A stretch of 64,000 bases of DNA from Microbacterium faecale (GCF_014640975.1 NZ_BMHO01000001.1:320166-384165), one strand, 5' to 3'; shown: positions 45,367-54,720, numbered from the stretch's first letter. Translations and numbers: made by a program. Notes: generated by a model not told the origin, from the letters alone.

Positions 45367-46119
45367 CTACGGTGTGCGGATCCGGAGGAACGGCACCCGC
45401 CGCCGCAGCACGAAGCCGAGCTTCTCATACGCCGAGACGGCTGCGGTGTTCGTGCCCGATGCGTGCAGGAAGGCCTCGTCGCCGCGCGCGCGGATCGCGT
45501 GGGCGATGTCGAGCGTGAGGGCGGAGGCGAGACCTTGCCGACGCGCCGATTCGTCCACCGACACGGCGCTGATCTCGGTCCACCCGTCGGCGCGCAGGCG
45601 CTCGCCCGCCATGGCGACGAGGCGTCCGTCACGCCGGATCCCGACGTAGCGCCCGAGCTCGTGCGTGCGCGGCAGGAAGGGACCGGGCTTGTTGCGCTCC
45701 ACGATCGCGAGCATGTCGTCGACGTCGTCGGCGCCGAGCTCGACCGCCTCGGGGTGGGGCCTCGTCTCGAGACGCTCGGTCGGCACCAGCTGCACGCCGA
45801 GGCCGCGACGCAGGTACTCCCACCCGTCCGGCAGCTCCGGCTCGGCATGCGAGGCGAACACCTCTGCGCCGTGCCCGTACACGTCGATGATCGCGTCCCA
45901 GACGTCCGGGTCGTCCCACGACGCGACGCCGCCGAACGCCGAGATGTCCTGCGGATAATGCTTGACGAGGTCGTTGCCCTCGGCGAATGCGGCATGAGGA
46001 CCGGTCAGCGCGGACCAGGCGGGGTTGTCGAGAACGTGGCGGCTCGTGGCGACGACGGGCTCATCCTGTGCGTGATGGGAGGCGGCAGAGCGAGGCGTGA
46101 ATTCAAGCATCGTCGCCAT
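45367..46119 (-). CDS. GNAT-family N-acetyltransferase
   Basis: This 250-residue protein has a C-terminal GNAT domain: ISAVSVDESARRQGLASALT carries the acetyl-CoA pyrophosphate loop (R/Q-x-x-G-x-A) and NTAAVSAYEKLGFVLRRR is the usual final helix and strand. The N-terminal 120 residues form a second, more divergent domain. The start is the ATG at 46119, with an alternative ATG at 46110 and no strong ribosome site. Substrate unknown. It marks the end of the glycoside region. Confidence 0.87.
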   Translation of the reverse strand: MATMLEFTPRSAASHHAQDEPVVATSRHVLDNPAWSALTGPHAAFAEGNDLVKHYPQDISAFGGVASWDDPDVWDAIIDVYGHGAEVFASHAEPELPDGWEYLRRGLGVQLVPTERLETRPHPEAVELGADDVDDMLAIVERNKPGPFLPRTHELGRYVGIRRDGRLVAMAGERLRADGWTEISAVSVDESARRQGLASALTLDIAHAIRARGDEAFLHASGTNTAAVSAYEKLGFVLRRRVPFLRIRTP

Positions 46120-46180
46120 TGTGCGCCTGTCGCCTGAGAGCCGACACCGGATCCGGGCGCCGCTCCGCCGCCGGACACGA

Positions 46181-47341
46181 TCATCGGGCCGCGAACGACA
46201 CCGTCAGCTCGTCGCCGGAGAATTCCGCCGCCTTCTCGCCGGCCATCTCGAGTCCGCTGCCGTAGAGCATCCCGACCTCGATGTCGCCGCTGACGCTGAG
46301 ACCGACCTCGGTCGTATCGACCGGCACCGCGAGGGAGGCCGTCTGGTCGCCCTTCGCGTCCCGCGTCTCGTCCTCGACGTGGATGGTCTCCTCCGTGACC
46401 TCGCCGTCGACATCGATCGCGAGCGCCGCATCGAGCTTCTCGATGCTGCCAGGAATCACCGGGTGCTCGGCCGTCACCTCGTAGTTCCAGTCGACCTCGA
46501 GCCACGCCTGGCCGGGAGACGCCCAACCGTCGTCGGCGGTCCACGCCGTCAGCGTCGCCGTGACGATCTGGAACGAGTAGTCGATCGTCACGTCCTCCGC
46601 CGGCGAGCTGTGGGTCTTGGTCGGGAAGGCGTCGTCATCGATCGCGAACGTGTGGTGGAGTTCCTGGCGCGCGGTCGGCAGGTAGTAGGCGGCCGCGACC
46701 TCGTCGTCGACGCGTTCGCCGGTGAGCACGTCGACGTACTGGTCGTGGCCTTCGGAGGAGACCACGAGTCGTGTGGATCCGTCGTCGGGAGCGGAGACCA
46801 GGATCCGGTGGTCCTGCTGATCCTCCAGCGCAGAGAGGTGCTGCTGCGCGCCTCCCGCCACGAGGGAGAGGTCACTCGTGGCGACATCGTCGCCGGGCGC
46901 TTCCGAGTGGGGTGTGTACGTCACGTCAACGATACGAAAGGCCTCACCCTGGGCCGCGCCGTACTCGGCCGCCTCACCGTCCGTACCGGGGGCGGGATCG
47001 AGTCCGACCTCCTCGGCGGCGACGGCAGTCACTTCCTGCACTTCATTGACCGTGAGCGTGCCGCTGGGGGTAATGATCTCGCCCTGCTCCGGACGGATCG
47101 TGCCGGTCATCGTCACGTCCTTGGAGATGTCTTCGTAGACGAACCCGGGGTCAGTCGTCAGCGCCGGCGCAGCGTCCTCGCTCGCCTGGGTGGGTCCCTC
47201 GGTCGTCTGCGCGGGTTCCTCGCTGTCAGCGAACCCGGCGGTCTGCGTTTCGGTCCCGCAGCCCGCCAGCACGAGCATCGACAGTGCCGCGATACCGATT
47301 CCGCCGCGAGCCAGCATCGCGCGCTTCGCCGTGTGTGTCAT
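46181..47341 (-). CDS. Secreted lipoprotein of unknown function
   Basis: This 386-residue protein has a signal peptide with lipobox LVLAGC (Cys28), then an acidic Thr/Glu/Ala-rich linker (about 30-65) and an all-beta-like remainder without recognised domain. AAGGAGAG precedes the ATG at 47341. It lies downstream of a sigma factor and a serine/threonine kinase on the same strand, 82 bases after the kinase. It may be a client or sensor of that system. No function can be assigned. Confidence 0.8.
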   Translation of the reverse strand: MTHTAKRAMLARGGIGIAALSMLVLAGCGTETQTAGFADSEEPAQTTEGPTQASEDAAPALTTDPGFVYEDISKDVTMTGTIRPEQGEIITPSGTLTVNEVQEVTAVAAEEVGLDPAPGTDGEAAEYGAAQGEAFRIVDVTYTPHSEAPGDDVATSDLSLVAGGAQQHLSALEDQQDHRILVSAPDDGSTRLVVSSEGHDQYVDVLTGERVDDEVAAAYYLPTARQELHHTFAIDDDAFPTKTHSSPAEDVTIDYSFQIVTATLTAWTADDGWASPGQAWLEVDWNYEVTAEHPVIPGSIEKLDAALAIDVDGEVTEETIHVEDETRDAKGDQTASLAVPVDTTEVGLSVSGDIEVGMLYGSGLEMAGEKAAEFSGDELTVSFAAR

Positions 47342-47423
47342 GAGTCTCTCCTTCAGAGGCGTGGATGGTTCGCCTGTATGTCGCGGACCGGCACCGATTG
47401 GTTGCATGAGATCGGAAGAATTC

Positions 47424-48635
47424 TCATTCCACGACGCGGACGATGTGACGCGCCTCGAGTTCCACCCCGTCGGAAGTGCGCGAACGCAGCACGACCTCCC
47501 CCGTGCCCGGGCTCGTCGCGACCATCGTGACCTCCGCCGAGTCGGTGACGAATCTCTGGGTCGGCAGCGACCACGACCATGACGTCACGCCGTCGACCGT
47601 CGCAGTGAAAATCGCCTCTTCGCCGACGTCGATCTCGGACGGACCCGAGATGCTGATCGACGCTCCGGCCACCGCTGCGGGGGGCGCGGGTTCGTCGCCG
47701 AGCCACAGACCCAGTGTGAGGGCGCCCGCGAGAGCGAGCAGGACGGCACCGATCGCGGCAGCGCGCGACCGCCATGCCCGGGTCGGGCGAGGAGGATCCG
47801 CCGGTGCCGCCGGCGCGGAGTCAACCGGCGCCGTGGGTGCCGGCGGCGCGAGGGCCGCCTCGACCTCGCGGAGCCATGCCTGAGCGCCGAGTTGACGGCG
47901 TTCAGGCCGGACCGACATGCCTCTGCTGAGGACGCGCCTGAGCTCGGGCGGGATCGCCGCGCCCTCGGCAAGCCACGTCAGCAGCGCCGACATCGCCCAG
48001 ATGTCGGCCTGCGTATTGACGACGCCGACGGCGTCCTGTTCGGGCGGCCGGAATCCGGACGTCCCACCCGCCACCGTCAGGCCGGAGTTCAGCGCGAGGT
48101 CCTTGCACATTCCGAGGTCGGCGAGCAGCAGCCGCTCGTCGTCGCGGACGAGGGACGATCCGCTCGTGCCCTCGTCGCCAGGCGAGCTGTGCGCGCCCGA
48201 GGCGAGCAGCAGGTTCCGGGGGCTGAGGTCGCGGTGCACGAGGCGTGCGCGGTGGACCGCCTCGACACCCGCCGCCAATGGACGCGCGACGGCGAGCAGA
48301 TCGGCGGGCGACGCGCGCCAGCCCTGGTCGCGCAGCCACGCGACCCGATCATCGAGCGACCGCCGGTCGGCGTACTCGAGCACGAGGTAGGGCTGCTGCT
48401 CCGCGGACTCGCCGATGTCGTGGATCGCCGCGACGTGCGCGCCGCCTACCCGCCGCAGCGAACGTCCCTCCGCGATGAACCGTTCGCGGATCTCGGGATT
48501 CAGGCTGTGGTTTTCGGCGAGGATCTTGATCGCGACCGTGTCGTCGAGCCGTTCGTCGACGGCGCGGTACACGGTGGCGAAGGATCCGATGCCGATCGGG
48601 TCTTCGACGCGGTAGTGGGACAGCCGCCAGTTCAC
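47424..48635 (-). CDS. Membrane serine/threonine protein kinase (Pkn type)
   Basis: This 403-residue protein has an N-terminal Hanks-type kinase domain (about 8-260), one membrane helix (about 292-312) and an extracellular beta-sandwich domain of about 80 residues (SISISGPSEIDVGEEAIFTA, PKD/Ig-like). Kinase residues are K37 (VAIK), E56, D136 and N141 in HRDLSPRN, and D173 in ADLGMC, where DFG is DLG. The GTG start overlaps the sigma-factor stop by four bases. The extracellular domain is not a PASTA repeat, so this is not the usual PknB cell-wall kinase. It is probably co-transcribed with the sigma factor. Confidence 0.9.
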   Translation of the reverse strand: MNWRLSHYRVEDPIGIGSFATVYRAVDERLDDTVAIKILAENHSLNPEIRERFIAEGRSLRRVGGAHVAAIHDIGESAEQQPYLVLEYADRRSLDDRVAWLRDQGWRASPADLLAVARPLAAGVEAVHRARLVHRDLSPRNLLLASGAHSSPGDEGTSGSSLVRDDERLLLADLGMCKDLALNSGLTVAGGTSGFRPPEQDAVGVVNTQADIWAMSALLTWLAEGAAIPPELRRVLSRGMSVRPERRQLGAQAWLREVEAALAPPAPTAPVDSAPAAPADPPRPTRAWRSRAAAIGAVLLALAGALTLGLWLGDEPAPPAAVAGASISISGPSEIDVGEEAIFTATVDGVTSWSWSLPTQRFVTDSAEVTMVATSPGTGEVVLRSRTSDGVELEARHIVRVVE

Positions 48636-49270
48636 GGATCCACCTCCGCCCCGTCGAGTTCCCGAAGGGTTCCGGCGATCAGCGCGCGTCCGCGACTCAC
48701 CTGCGATTTCACCGTGCCGACGCTGCGCTCGAGGTGCGCCGCGATCTCGGCGTACGACATCCCCTCGATGTCGCGGAGGGTGACAGGGATGCGATAGAGC
48801 TCGGGCAGGTCTGCGAGGGCCTGTCGCACCGTCACTCGCGTCGCGATCAGCGAACTCATCCGGGCCGCCGGGAGCAGGTTCTCGTCGATCGTCGATGTGT
48901 CGCGCTGGCGGCGGAGGTGGTCGGCGACGCGCCGCCTGACGATCGGGTGCACCCAGCTCGTGAACCTGCTTCCGCGCCGATACGAGCCGATGGAGCCGAC
49001 GATCGAGATCAGCGCATCCTGCGCGACATCGTCGATCGCGTCGCGGTCAAGCAACATGGATCCGGCGAACCGGTGTACGACGCCCGATGAGTCCAGCGTC
49101 TCGACCAGGAGCTCCAAGGCCGCCGAGCTGTCGGCAGCATGCCTCGCGAGGACATCGAGCGCGTCGTCGGCGCGCCCCGCGTCGACGAGCGCGGATGCTG
49201 CGCGAGACGCGGCCCTCATGTTCGCCGCGCGAAGGGCGGCGCTCAAGTCCTCCACCCCGCGCTCCCCCAT
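48632..49270 (-). CDS. RNA polymerase sigma factor, sigma-70/ECF-like
   Basis: This 212-residue protein has a short N-terminal helical region, a sigma-2 region (DRDAIDDVAQDALISIVGSIGSY and SRFTSWVHPIVRRRVADHL) and a sigma-4 region (RQALADLPELYRIPVTLRDIEG then YAEIAAHLERSVGTVKSQVSRGR). The ATG at 49270 is chosen because a TAGACT box ends seven bases upstream and no ribosome site is present. A longer frame to 49342 overlaps the divergent promoter. It is followed directly by a membrane kinase, which may control it in place of an anti-sigma factor. Confidence 0.9.
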   Translation of the reverse strand: MGERGVEDLSAALRAANMRAASRAASALVDAGRADDALDVLARHAADSSAALELLVETLDSSGVVHRFAGSMLLDRDAIDDVAQDALISIVGSIGSYRRGSRFTSWVHPIVRRRVADHLRRQRDTSTIDENLLPAARMSSLIATRVTVRQALADLPELYRIPVTLRDIEGMSYAEIAAHLERSVGTVKSQVSRGRALIAGTLRELDGAEVDP

Positions 49271-49277
49271 ACGCGGA

Positions 49278-49283
49278 AGTCTA
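49278..49283 (-). promoter_or_regulatory. -10 element of the sigma-factor gene (leaderless)
   Basis: TAGACT on the minus strand ends seven bases before the ATG at 49270. No Shine-Dalgarno sequence lies between them. Confidence 0.45.
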
Positions 49284-49341
49284 TCGAGGTCCTTTTCGCC
49301 CCCTGCGCGCGGCTGCGCCGGCTCGCTCTGTCGCAGCCGCA

Positions 49342-49347
49342 TACCCT
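49342..49347 (+). promoter_or_regulatory. -10 element of the LOG-family gene (leaderless)
   Basis: TACCCT ends six bases before the ATG at 49354, consistent with a leaderless transcript. Confidence 0.4.
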
Positions 49348-49353
49348 GGAAGC

Positions 49354-49944
49354 ATGCGCGAGATCTCCTGTGTCACCGTGTTCACCGGATCCAGCCCCGG
49401 AGCGGAACCCGCGTTCGCCGACGCCGCCGTCGCGGTCGGCACGGCGTTGGCGAAGGCGGGGATCGGGCTCGTCTACGGCGGCGGCAACGTGGGCCTCATG
49501 GGCGCGGTCGCGACGGCGGGGCGCGACGCGGGCGGCGCGGTCGTCGGGGTGCTGCCCGAGGCGCTCGTCGACAAGGAGATGGCGCACCCGGACCTCACGC
49601 GACTCGAGATCGTCGCCGACATGCACGAGCGCAAGCAGCGCATGGCTGATCTCAGCGACGCGTTCGTGATGCTCCCCGGCGGCATCGGCACGCTCGAGGA
49701 GTTCTTCGAAGCGTGGACGTGGCAGCAGCTCGGGATCCACGACAAGCCGATCGCGCTGTACGACGTCGGCGGGTTCTGGGATCCGCTGCTCGAGATGATC
49801 GACCGGCTCGCGGACCAGGGATTCGTTCGGGAGCACTTCCGCAACGGGCTCATCGTGTCGAGCGAGCCGCAGGATCTGCTCGAGAAGCTGCGGGCCTGGC
49901 AGCGGCCGGCGCCGAAGTGGGAGCCCACCGCGGGCATCGTGTAG
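49354..49944 (+). CDS. LOG-family nucleoside 5'-monophosphate phosphoribohydrolase
   Basis: This 196-residue Rossmann-fold enzyme removes the base from (cytokinin or other) nucleoside monophosphates. It has the N-terminal VTVFTGSSPGAEP, the VYGGGNVGLMGAVA loop, the Arg-Lys pair in MHERKQRM and the signature PGGIGTLEEFFEAWTW with the catalytic Glu. Length and motifs are those of bacterial LOG proteins. It is divergent from the sigma-factor gene and followed closely by a membrane protein gene. Confidence 0.93.
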   Translation: MREISCVTVFTGSSPGAEPAFADAAVAVGTALAKAGIGLVYGGGNVGLMGAVATAGRDAGGAVVGVLPEALVDKEMAHPDLTRLEIVADMHERKQRMADLSDAFVMLPGGIGTLEEFFEAWTWQQLGIHDKPIALYDVGGFWDPLLEMIDRLADQGFVREHFRNGLIVSSEPQDLLEKLRAWQRPAPKWEPTAGIV

Positions 49945-49948
49945 CGGC

Positions 49949-51394
49949 GTGCTCGATGTCTATGCACCCGTCGTGCACGGCATCGGGGTGCGCGACCACA
50001 AGGAGTTCGCGGAGGACTCGGTGCGCCGCGTCGCCCGGCATCTCGAACGTGCGAGCTGGCGTCGCGATTCATGCCCGACGACGTGCGACGGCTTCGCGAT
50101 CGGCCACGTGCACCTCGTCGACGACGGCGACAGGAGCCTCGTCGTGGATCCGATCACGTGGTTCGACGAGATCCGCACCCCGTCGCGATGGCGCGCCGCG
50201 TGGTGGTTCCTGCGCGCACTGTTCGTGCTGTGCGCCGTCCACCTGCTCGTGAACGGTCAGGTGCTGTTGAGCGCGCCATCCGTCGCCGGACTGCCGCGCT
50301 ACGTGTGGCGCGCGCTGCGCGCGATGACGTGGATCCTGCTGCTCGGCGCGCTCACGATCGCGCTCGCCGTGCCGCTCACCCTCGCGGTCGCGCTCGTTCC
50401 CCGGGCACGGATCCTCGCAACCGACGCACTCGGTTGGACGAGCGATCCGGAGACGCGCGAGAAGGTGATCGCGCGTGTGACGTCTCGCGTGGTCGCGACC
50501 CGGGCACGGCACACCGTGCTGATCGGGCATTCGCAGGGCGGCGCCATCGCGACGAACGCGTGCCACGTGCTGGAGCCGGCGACGACGACCCTCGTGACCA
50601 TGGGCAACGGTCAGGCGCTCCTCATTCCGCTCCGCGCATCCCGCGGCATCCCGTGGACATCGTTCGCCGCCCTCGTCGGCGCGATGATCGCCTATGTCGC
50701 GGCCGCGCTCGTCATCATGCGCACCCTGCTGCTCGGCGCGATCGAGCTGACCGCGGCGGTCGTGCGCGGGCTCGCGCTCCTCGTCCGCGCGGCGACGGAT
50801 CCGGGCGCGGCCCCCGATCACGTCGCGGCGGCCGGCGCGGGAATCGTCGCGGCGGTGGAGTCGCTCGCCCTCTCGCCGCAGCTGTTCGTCGTGCTGATCG
50901 CAATCCCCGTGGTCGCCGTCACCGTGCTCGTCTACGCGCGACTGCTGGCGCCCATCGTGCGCGACATCCGCGGCCTCTTGGATGCGGGAGTGCTCGGCAT
51001 CGACCTGTGCGCGCGCTTCGACGGCGTCTCGCACCCGTTCGCTGTGCTCGGATCGTCGCGACGCGTCGCCACGATCACCCAGTCGGCGTCGCTGCTCGAC
51101 CACATGCTCTACTTCGACAACCGCGCGGAGGTTCTGACCGAGATCGAGCGGTGGATCACAGGCGCGGGCGGAGAACGCACGCCGGATCCGCGCGCATCGG
51201 TGGCACGGCGACGGATGCGACACCTCGTGCGCAGCCTGCGCGCCGCCCGCGCCGTGGTCGCGCTCGCGGCGATGGCGATCGCCTCACTGCTGGTGCCCAG
51301 CGCGCTCGCGGCCGCGACCATCGGCGGCGCCGCCTACGCCGTCATGACGCTCGTGAAGCACCTCGCGTGGCGGGCCGTGCAGCGAACGCTGTGA
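49949..51394 (+). CDS. Membrane protein with alpha/beta-hydrolase-like motif
   Basis: This 481-residue protein has an N-terminal soluble part with VVHGIGVRDHKEF, two early helices (about 83-105 and 124-150), a lipase-like elbow TVLIGHSQGGAIATNA with S195, further helices in the middle and a C-terminal pair (about 420-460). It resembles integral-membrane esterase-like proteins of Actinobacteria; no catalytic Asp or His can be placed with certainty. The GTG start lies four bases after the LOG stop, so the two may be co-transcribed. Confidence 0.75.
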   Translation: MLDVYAPVVHGIGVRDHKEFAEDSVRRVARHLERASWRRDSCPTTCDGFAIGHVHLVDDGDRSLVVDPITWFDEIRTPSRWRAAWWFLRALFVLCAVHLLVNGQVLLSAPSVAGLPRYVWRALRAMTWILLLGALTIALAVPLTLAVALVPRARILATDALGWTSDPETREKVIARVTSRVVATRARHTVLIGHSQGGAIATNACHVLEPATTTLVTMGNGQALLIPLRASRGIPWTSFAALVGAMIAYVAAALVIMRTLLLGAIELTAAVVRGLALLVRAATDPGAAPDHVAAAGAGIVAAVESLALSPQLFVVLIAIPVVAVTVLVYARLLAPIVRDIRGLLDAGVLGIDLCARFDGVSHPFAVLGSSRRVATITQSASLLDHMLYFDNRAEVLTEIERWITGAGGERTPDPRASVARRRMRHLVRSLRAARAVVALAAMAIASLLVPSALAAATIGGAAYAVMTLVKHLAWRAVQRTL

Positions 51395-51472
51395 AGCGGC
51401 GACGTGACCCCGCTGTCCCCCGCCCGCCTAGACTGGGAGGATCCCGCCCCGCCTGACTCCTGGAGCCTCCGC

Positions 51473-53779
51473 GTGACAACTTCGCCCGTCGCTGACACCG
51501 TCTCGAATGCCGCTGCCACGCCGGAGCGCGACCAGCCCTACGAGACGCTGGGCCTCAAGGCCGACGAGTACGCACAGATCCGCGAGTTGCTCGGGCGCCG
51601 CCCCACCTCGGGCGAGCTGGCGATGTACTCGGTGATGTGGAGCGAGCACTGCTCGTACAAGTCGAGCAAGAAGTACCTGCGCCGCTTCGGAGAAAAGGTC
51701 ACCGAAGAGATGACCGAGCGGTTGATGGTGGGCATGGGGCAGAACGCTGGCGTCGTCGACGTCGGCGAAGGCTGGGCCGTGACCTTCAAGGTCGAGAGCC
51801 ACAACCACCCGTCCTACATCGAGCCGTTCCAGGGCGCGGCCACCGGCGTCGGCGGCATCGTGCGCGACATCATCTCGATGGGCGCGCGTCCGGTTGCCGT
51901 GATGGACCAGCTGCGCTTCGGTGCGATCGATGACCCCGACACGGCGCGCGTGGTGCACGGCGTCACGGCGGGCATCTCGTCCTACGGCAACAGCCTCGGC
52001 CTGCCGAACATCGGTGGCGAGACCGTCTTCGACTCCTGCTACCAGAAGAACCCGCTCGTCAACGCGCTGGCCGTCGGCGTGATGCGTCACGAGGACATCC
52101 GCCTCGCCAACGCGACCGGAGCCGGCAACAAGGTCGTGCTCTTCGGCGCGCGCACGGGCGGCGACGGCATCGGCGGCGCCTCGATCCTCGCGTCCGACTC
52201 GTTCAGCGACGGCGGACCGACCAAGCGGCCGGCCGTGCAGGTCGGCGACCCGTTTGCCGAGAAGGTGCTCATCGAGTGCTGTCTCGAGCTCTACCGCGAC
52301 GAACTCGTCGAGGCGATCCAGGATCTCGGCGCCGCCGGCATCTCCTGCGCGACGAGCGAGCTCGCCGCGAACGGCGGATCCGGGATGAACGTCGAGCTCA
52401 CCGAGGTGCTGCTGCGCGATCCCTCGCTCACGCCCGAGGAGATCCTCATGAGCGAGTCCCAGGAGCGCATGATGGCGATCGTCGCTCCCGAGAAGCTCGA
52501 GAAGTTCCTCGAGGTCACCGGCAAGTGGGAGGTCGAGACGAGCGTCCTCGGCGACGTCACCGGCGACGGGCGACTCATCATCACCGGGGACGGCGAGACG
52601 ATCGTCGACGTCGACCCCACGACCGTCGCGGTCGATGGCCCCGTCTACGACCGCCCGGTCGCCTACCCGTCGTGGATCGATGCGCTGCAGGCCGACTCGG
52701 CGGCCCGCCTCCCGCGGCTCACCAAGCCGGAGGAGCTGAAGGAGCAGTTCGCGCAGCTGATCGCGAGCCCGAACATCGCCGACACGAGCTGGATCACGAA
52801 CCAGTACGACTACTACGTACTCGGCAACACAGCGCTGTCGTTCCCCGACGACGCCGGCATGATTCGGGTGGACGAGGAGTCCGGCCTCGGTTTCGCGATC
52901 GCGACCGACGCCAACGGCCGCTATTGCCAGCTGGACCCGTACGCTGGCGCCCAGCTCGCACTCGCCGAGGCGTACCGCAACGTCGCCGTGACGGGAGCCG
53001 TTCCCACTGCCGTCACCGACTGCCTCAACTTCGGCAGCCCCGAGAACCCCGAGGTCATGTGGCAGTTCTCACAGGCCGTCGACGGTCTCGCGGACGCGTG
53101 CCAGGCGCTGTCGGTTCCGGTGACGGGCGGCAACGTGTCGTTCTACAACCAGACGGGCGACATCCCGATCCATCCCACGCCCGTCGTCGGCGTGCTCGGC
53201 ATCATCGACGACGTCTCGCGCCGCATCCCGAGCGGTTGGCAGGACGCGGGCGAGAACATCTACCTGCTCGGCACGACGGCCGACGAGCTGGACGGATCCG
53301 CGTGGAGCGACGTCATCCACGATCACCTCGGCGGCCGGCCGCCCGCTGTCGACCTCGACGGCGAGAAGCGCCTTGCCGAGTTGCTGCAGGCGGCGCGGGA
53401 CGAGTGGCTCATCTCGAGCGCGCACGACCTGTCCGAGGGCGGTCTCGCGGTCGCCGTCGCGGAGGGCGCGATGCGGTTCGGTGTTGGCGCGCGCGTGTGG
53501 CTCTCCGAGCTGATGTCTCGCGACGGCGTCGACCTCACCAGCGCCCTGTTCTCGGAGTCGACGGGCCGCGTCATCGTGACCGTGCCCCGCGAGGAGGACG
53601 TGAAGTTCCGCGGCCTGTGCGAGGGGCGCGGCTATCCCGTGCTGCGCATCGGCGTGACCGACACCCAACCCGACCTCGAGGTGCAGGACGTGTTCACCTA
53701 CCCGGTGGCCGAGCTGCGCGCGCTGTCGGCGGCGACGCTGCCAGCGCACTTCGGCGAGACCGTCGCGGAGGCCGTGTGA
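51473..53779 (+). CDS. purL: Phosphoribosylformylglycinamidine synthase subunit PurL
   Basis: This 768-residue enzyme performs the fourth step of purine synthesis, ATP-dependent conversion of FGAR to FGAM. Motifs include [56 protein letters not shown] and [13 protein letters not shown]. Length fits the small PurL that needs PurQ and PurS. The GTG at 51473 is preceded by GGAG; an ATG at 51404 would extend into leader sequence containing a TAGACT -10 box (51429-51434). It overlaps the next tiny gene by four bases. Confidence 0.97.
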   Translation: MTTSPVADTVSNAAATPERDQPYETLGLKADEYAQIRELLGRRPTSGELAMYSVMWSEHCSYKSSKKYLRRFGEKVTEEMTERLMVGMGQNAGVVDVGEGWAVTFKVESHNHPSYIEPFQGAATGVGGIVRDIISMGARPVAVMDQLRFGAIDDPDTARVVHGVTAGISSYGNSLGLPNIGGETVFDSCYQKNPLVNALAVGVMRHEDIRLANATGAGNKVVLFGARTGGDGIGGASILASDSFSDGGPTKRPAVQVGDPFAEKVLIECCLELYRDELVEAIQDLGAAGISCATSELAANGGSGMNVELTEVLLRDPSLTPEEILMSESQERMMAIVAPEKLEKFLEVTGKWEVETSVLGDVTGDGRLIITGDGETIVDVDPTTVAVDGPVYDRPVAYPSWIDALQADSAARLPRLTKPEELKEQFAQLIASPNIADTSWITNQYDYYVLGNTALSFPDDAGMIRVDEESGLGFAIATDANGRYCQLDPYAGAQLALAEAYRNVAVTGAVPTAVTDCLNFGSPENPEVMWQFSQAVDGLADACQALSVPVTGGNVSFYNQTGDIPIHPTPVVGVLGIIDDVSRRIPSGWQDAGENIYLLGTTADELDGSAWSDVIHDHLGGRPPAVDLDGEKRLAELLQAARDEWLISSAHDLSEGGLAVAVAEGAMRFGVGARVWLSELMSRDGVDLTSALFSESTGRVIVTVPREEDVKFRGLCEGRGYPVLRIGVTDTQPDLEVQDVFTYPVAELRALSAATLPAHFGETVAEAV

Positions 53780-53934
53780 GTTCCATTCCCCCCGAGCTCG
53801 AGTTCGCCGACGACGACGGCGACAATCGCCTCGAACGCCGCAACCGGCGGATCCGCGTGGTCGCCTGGGTCGTCGTCGTCTCGCTCATCATCGCCGGAGG
53901 CGGATCCACGGTCCTGCTGACCCTCTTCGGCTGA
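53776..53934 (+). CDS. Small membrane protein downstream of purL
   Basis: This 52-residue protein begins with an acidic and basic segment ([20 protein letters not shown]) followed by a single hydrophobic helix ([18 protein letters not shown]). The GTG start overlaps the purL stop by four bases (GTGA), and the frame has strong third-position GC bias, so it is probably translated with purL. No function is known to me. Confidence 0.75.
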   Translation: MSSIPPELEFADDDGDNRLERRNRRIRVVAWVVVVSLIIAGGGSTVLLTLFG

Positions 53935-54009
53935 CGCCCCTAGGGTGGGCGCCGGCCGCTCCGGATCCGCGGGGGTCTGCCGCTTCCGCGGACGAGAACC
54001 CACATTCGG

Positions 54010-54035
54010 GGCGGCGGGCCTGGCCCACCGCCGCC
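54010..54035. terminator. Hairpin between convergent purL unit and zinc-ribbon gene
   Basis: GGCGGCGG (54010-54017) pairs with CCGCCGCC (54028-54035) around a 10-base loop. It lies between the 52-residue membrane-protein stop (53934) and the stop of the convergent gene (54049), the usual place for a shared terminator. Confidence 0.5.
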
Positions 54036-54048
54036 GTTGTGATGCGCG

Positions 54049-54528
54049 CTACTCGTCGCAGGTCGCGCAGATGCCCGTCGCGGGCAGCACCATGAAGCAG
54101 GTCATGCAGACCGGTTCGGGCTTCTCTGGCGCCGACGGGCGCGCGGGTCGGCGCGGGGCCGTACGCGTCGGCGTGCGGACGCGATCCTCGGGATGGGTGA
54201 CGCCCCACGCCCCGTGGAACCGACGGCTCGGCCAGCGCTCGACGTTGCCCGCTCGCCGGATCGCGTCCTCCTCGGAGCGGAAACCGGTCGTGTACCCCAC
54301 GTGCACCTCGAGTGCTGGCCCGCCACCGCGGCGATTCACCCGGAAGTACGAGCCGTAGCCCACGAGGTCCGAGGCGTCCGTGTTCTCGACGATGCGGCGG
54401 ATGAGCTGCTGGTTGGCGAATGGCGTGCGGTACCGCTGGAAGGCTTCGTCCAGGGTGGCGAGCGGCGTCGCACGCTCGCGGATCTTACGCGCGCCGACGA
54501 GGTCGGCGGTCTCGGGAGTCTCGGTCAT
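54049..54528 (-). CDS. Protein with C-terminal zinc ribbon, unknown function
   Basis: This 159-residue protein has a mixed alpha/beta N-terminal region (FANQQLIRRIVENTDASD, YGSYFRVNRRGGGPALEVHVG), a Pro/Arg-rich stretch, and a C-terminal pair of CxxC knuckles (VCMTCFMVLPATGICATC) that probably binds zinc. The ATG at 54528 is chosen because a TAGTGT -10 box ends seven bases upstream; a GTG at 54537 would overlap that box. I do not recognise the family. Confidence 0.72.
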   Translation of the reverse strand: MTETPETADLVGARKIRERATPLATLDEAFQRYRTPFANQQLIRRIVENTDASDLVGYGSYFRVNRRGGGPALEVHVGYTTGFRSEEDAIRRAGNVERWPSRRFHGAWGVTHPEDRVRTPTRTAPRRPARPSAPEKPEPVCMTCFMVLPATGICATCDE

Positions 54529-54535
54529 TTCCTCC

Positions 54536-54541
54536 ACACTA
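54536..54541 (-). promoter_or_regulatory. -10 element of the zinc-ribbon gene (leaderless)
   Basis: TAGTGT on the minus strand ends seven bases before the ATG at 54528. The GGAGG between them is only two bases from the codon, too close to act as a normal ribosome site. Confidence 0.4.
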
Positions 54542-54591
54542 CGGCGTGCGGGTCACCAGCGGGGCGCCCGGATCCACGGACGAAACACGAA

Positions 54592-54648
54592 TGGGTCGCC
54601 AGACATTGCACGTTCGTGCGCTCCCCCGCTGCAATGTGTGGCGACCCA
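54592..54648. repeat. Long inverted repeat, copy 1 (GGGTCGCCA family)
   Basis: TGGGTCGCCA (54592-54601) pairs with TGGCGACCCA (54639-54648), and ACATTGC (54603-54609) with GCAATGT (54631-54637); the only mismatch is G54602/G54638. The 21-base loop contains a small alternative hairpin (GCACG TT CGTGC, 54608-54619). It lies in the noncoding gap 54529-54796. Confidence 0.8.
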
Positions 54649-54665
54649 CAGGGCCGGGCACCGAT

Positions 54666-54720
54666 GGGTCGCCAGAGTTTGCAGCCTGCGGCAAGCCGCG
54701 GCTGCAAACTCTGGCGACCC
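54666..54720. repeat. Long inverted repeat, copy 2 (GGGTCGCCA family)
   Basis: Bases 54666-54686 pair perfectly with 54700-54720 (21 bp), and the stem continues inward with GCGGC (54688-54692) and GCCGC (54695-54699) around an AA loop, leaving one bulged T at 54687. The outer arm GGGTCGCCAGA matches copy 1, which lies 17 bases to the left. The two hairpins form a tandem unit between two minus-strand genes. Confidence 0.85.

Noticed and set aside
52276..53934. A 552-codon open frame overlapping purL
   Set aside because: Only its last 53 codons (from 53776) look like a gene; the rest is an out-of-frame reading of purL.
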